Below, in pieces: positions 42,590 through 43,363 of a DNA stretch of 43,363 nt. The stretch covers positions 644 through 44,006 of the forward strand of contig JAHLWZ010000031.1 of the NCBI GenBank assembly GCA_020536535.1. Direction: 5' to 3'. Within the stretch, counting starts at the first letter, position 1; each line of letters begins with the position of its first letter. The notes under the pieces were generated by a model that did no database searches, had not been told where the DNA came from, and saw only the letters and a list, made by a program, of their open reading frames with translations. The translations under genes and the position numbers were made by a program. This stretch comes from Pelomyxa schiedti (lineage: Eukaryota; Evosea; Pelobiontida; Pelomyxidae).

Positions 42590-43363
42590 CAATAAAACAG
42601 GAAGAATTCATTGGTGTGGGAGAAGGCCCTCTGCCCGGCACCAGTGGGGGTTAAGCCGCATTCCAACAAACAACCCTTCCCTGTGTGCATCTCAACTTCC
42701 TCATCTGCTTCTACTATCCAGAAATCCCCCCGTCGGCAGTAGAACCACCAAGCTATCTTGACTGTGTCTACCAAAATTTGCACTTGTTCATAACTCAACA
42801 TAACACCAACTTTTTCTTTCCAGGTTTCTCTTGAAAGCAAATTGTTTGCAGTTATGTCATAAAATCACCAGAGGCCTTGTGGAAGTTAACGAAACCCAAC
42901 AGGGTGTCAGTCTCGGCATCAGTGATTGCGTATTGCATCACATTGGGTGTTTGGGATTCTTGTGCCTGCGGTGTGCAGCGCTCCCACACAATCAAGCCAC
43001 CACGCAGGTGCATTCTGCCCTTCATTGCACAGTTGCCTTTTTTCCCTGTGAATGTCCTCACACAAGGAACAGTGAGGAGGGGCGTGCTGAAGTTCGTTGT
43101 GTGGAACACGTTGTATGTGTTGAAAATCGTTCCAACAGCATAGAGATTGCAGCCAAGTGGATAAAAGGTGCCTCTGATGTTGTGGGTTTCCTTTGTTAAG
43201 GTATTGTGGATGCTGTGGAGGGTGGCGTCAAACCCAGACGAGACTGTGCAGATTGGATCACCACTGAACAGGCGCCGATTTGCCTCATACGGGAGAGGGA
43301 TGGGATCCTTTTTGAACACAACAGTTCTCTGTTTGAAGCTCTCCTTGAGATCAATGTGCCACA
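42590..43363 (-). CDS. Uncharacterised protein, 5' end beyond window
   Basis: A partial minus-strand gene that enters from the right edge. The upstream exon (43363 to about 42883) reads VVFKKDPIPLPYEANRRLF, TVSSGFDATLHSIHN, RGTFYPLGCNLYAVGTIFN, MHLRGGLIVWE and MQYAITDAETDTLLGFVNF. A 45-base intron can join it to ETWKEKVGVMLSYEQVQILV, DTVKIAWWFYCRRGDFWIVE and GLTPTGAGQRAFSHTNEF. Alternating strands, followed by a final helix-like segment rich in aromatic residues, recall tubby-like/LURP-one beta-barrels, but the resemblance is weak. The 3' end was not fixed. It converges on the gene ending at 42557. Confidence 0.45.

Noticed and set aside
1-43363. CRISPR arrays, bacterial operons, insertion sequences, tRNA or rRNA genes
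   Set aside because: No spaced repeat array, transposase or cloverleaf was found by eye; the spliceosomal introns show that this is eukaryotic nuclear DNA. A tRNA scan could still find something missed.

Overview
This window is nuclear DNA from an intron-rich unicellular eukaryote. Almost every gene is split by short GT-AG introns, mostly about 37-100 bases. Proteins carry long T, S, Q, A and G runs at their N-termini. The gene set (LIM protein, nonaspanin, Arf GTPase, PX-BAR sorting nexin, multi-BRCT scaffold, receptor kinase-cyclase) is that of a free-living protist. An amoebozoan is the best guess, because the leading gene has the architecture solute-binding ectodomain, membrane span, kinase, class III cyclase, kinase, a type I associate with Acanthamoeba-like amoebae. 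The species cannot be fixed from the sequence alone.

Layout. 1-503: a 121-bp perfect direct repeat and a 40-bp perfect palindrome at the left edge. 764-5890 (-): receptor kinase-cyclase-kinase. 6142-8328 (-): LIM protein with a Q/R/E-rich stalk. 8386-9018 (+): ER-retained thioredoxin-like protein. 9057-14899 (-): TopBP1-like protein with about seven BRCT repeats and a charged coiled coil. 14907-17563 (+): TM9 nonaspanin. 17650-18676 (+): TM2 domain protein. 19032-19593 (+): Arf-family GTPase. 19925-21262 (+): KCTD-type BTB plus laminin-G-like protein. 21295-21870 (-): PPC/DUF296 protein. 22175-22980 (-): NAD(P)H-quinone oxidoreductase/flavodoxin-like protein. 23296-24827 (+): orphan protein with a basic tail. 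24974-27013 (-): PX-BAR sorting nexin. 27314-28149 (+): MPP6-like exosome cofactor. 28256-30949 (-): arginyl-tRNA synthetase. 31185-32938 (-): SPRY-DCN1 fusion. 33309-33978 (+): small multi-pass membrane protein. 34069-36144 (-): SLC49/FLVCR-like transporter. 36327-38518 (-): Hpc2/ubinuclein-like protein. 38664-39826 (-): type II thioesterase. 40002-41220 (-): orphan single-exon gene with a possible frameshift. 41464-42557 (+) and 42590-43363 (-, partial): two unrecognised proteins.

The genes do not form an operon-like functional unit. Packing is dense: convergent neighbours are often separated by only 30-150 bases, and divergent pairs share short upstream regions, in one case 7 bases between start codons. 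Several genes serve the endomembrane system (TM9SF, Arf, sorting nexin, ER thioredoxin-like protein) or nuclear maintenance (BRCT scaffold, HRD protein, MPP6).

The most interesting items are the dual-kinase cyclase receptor, the SPRY-DCN1 neddylation-domain fusion, the BTB-LamG fusion, a likely GC-AG intron in the PPC gene, a nonaspanin lacking the usual acidic C-terminal sorting signal, and the two competing reading frames at the start of the 40-41 kb gene. Exon boundaries were worked out by hand from frame continuity and domain homology; all functional names are inferred from remembered family motifs.
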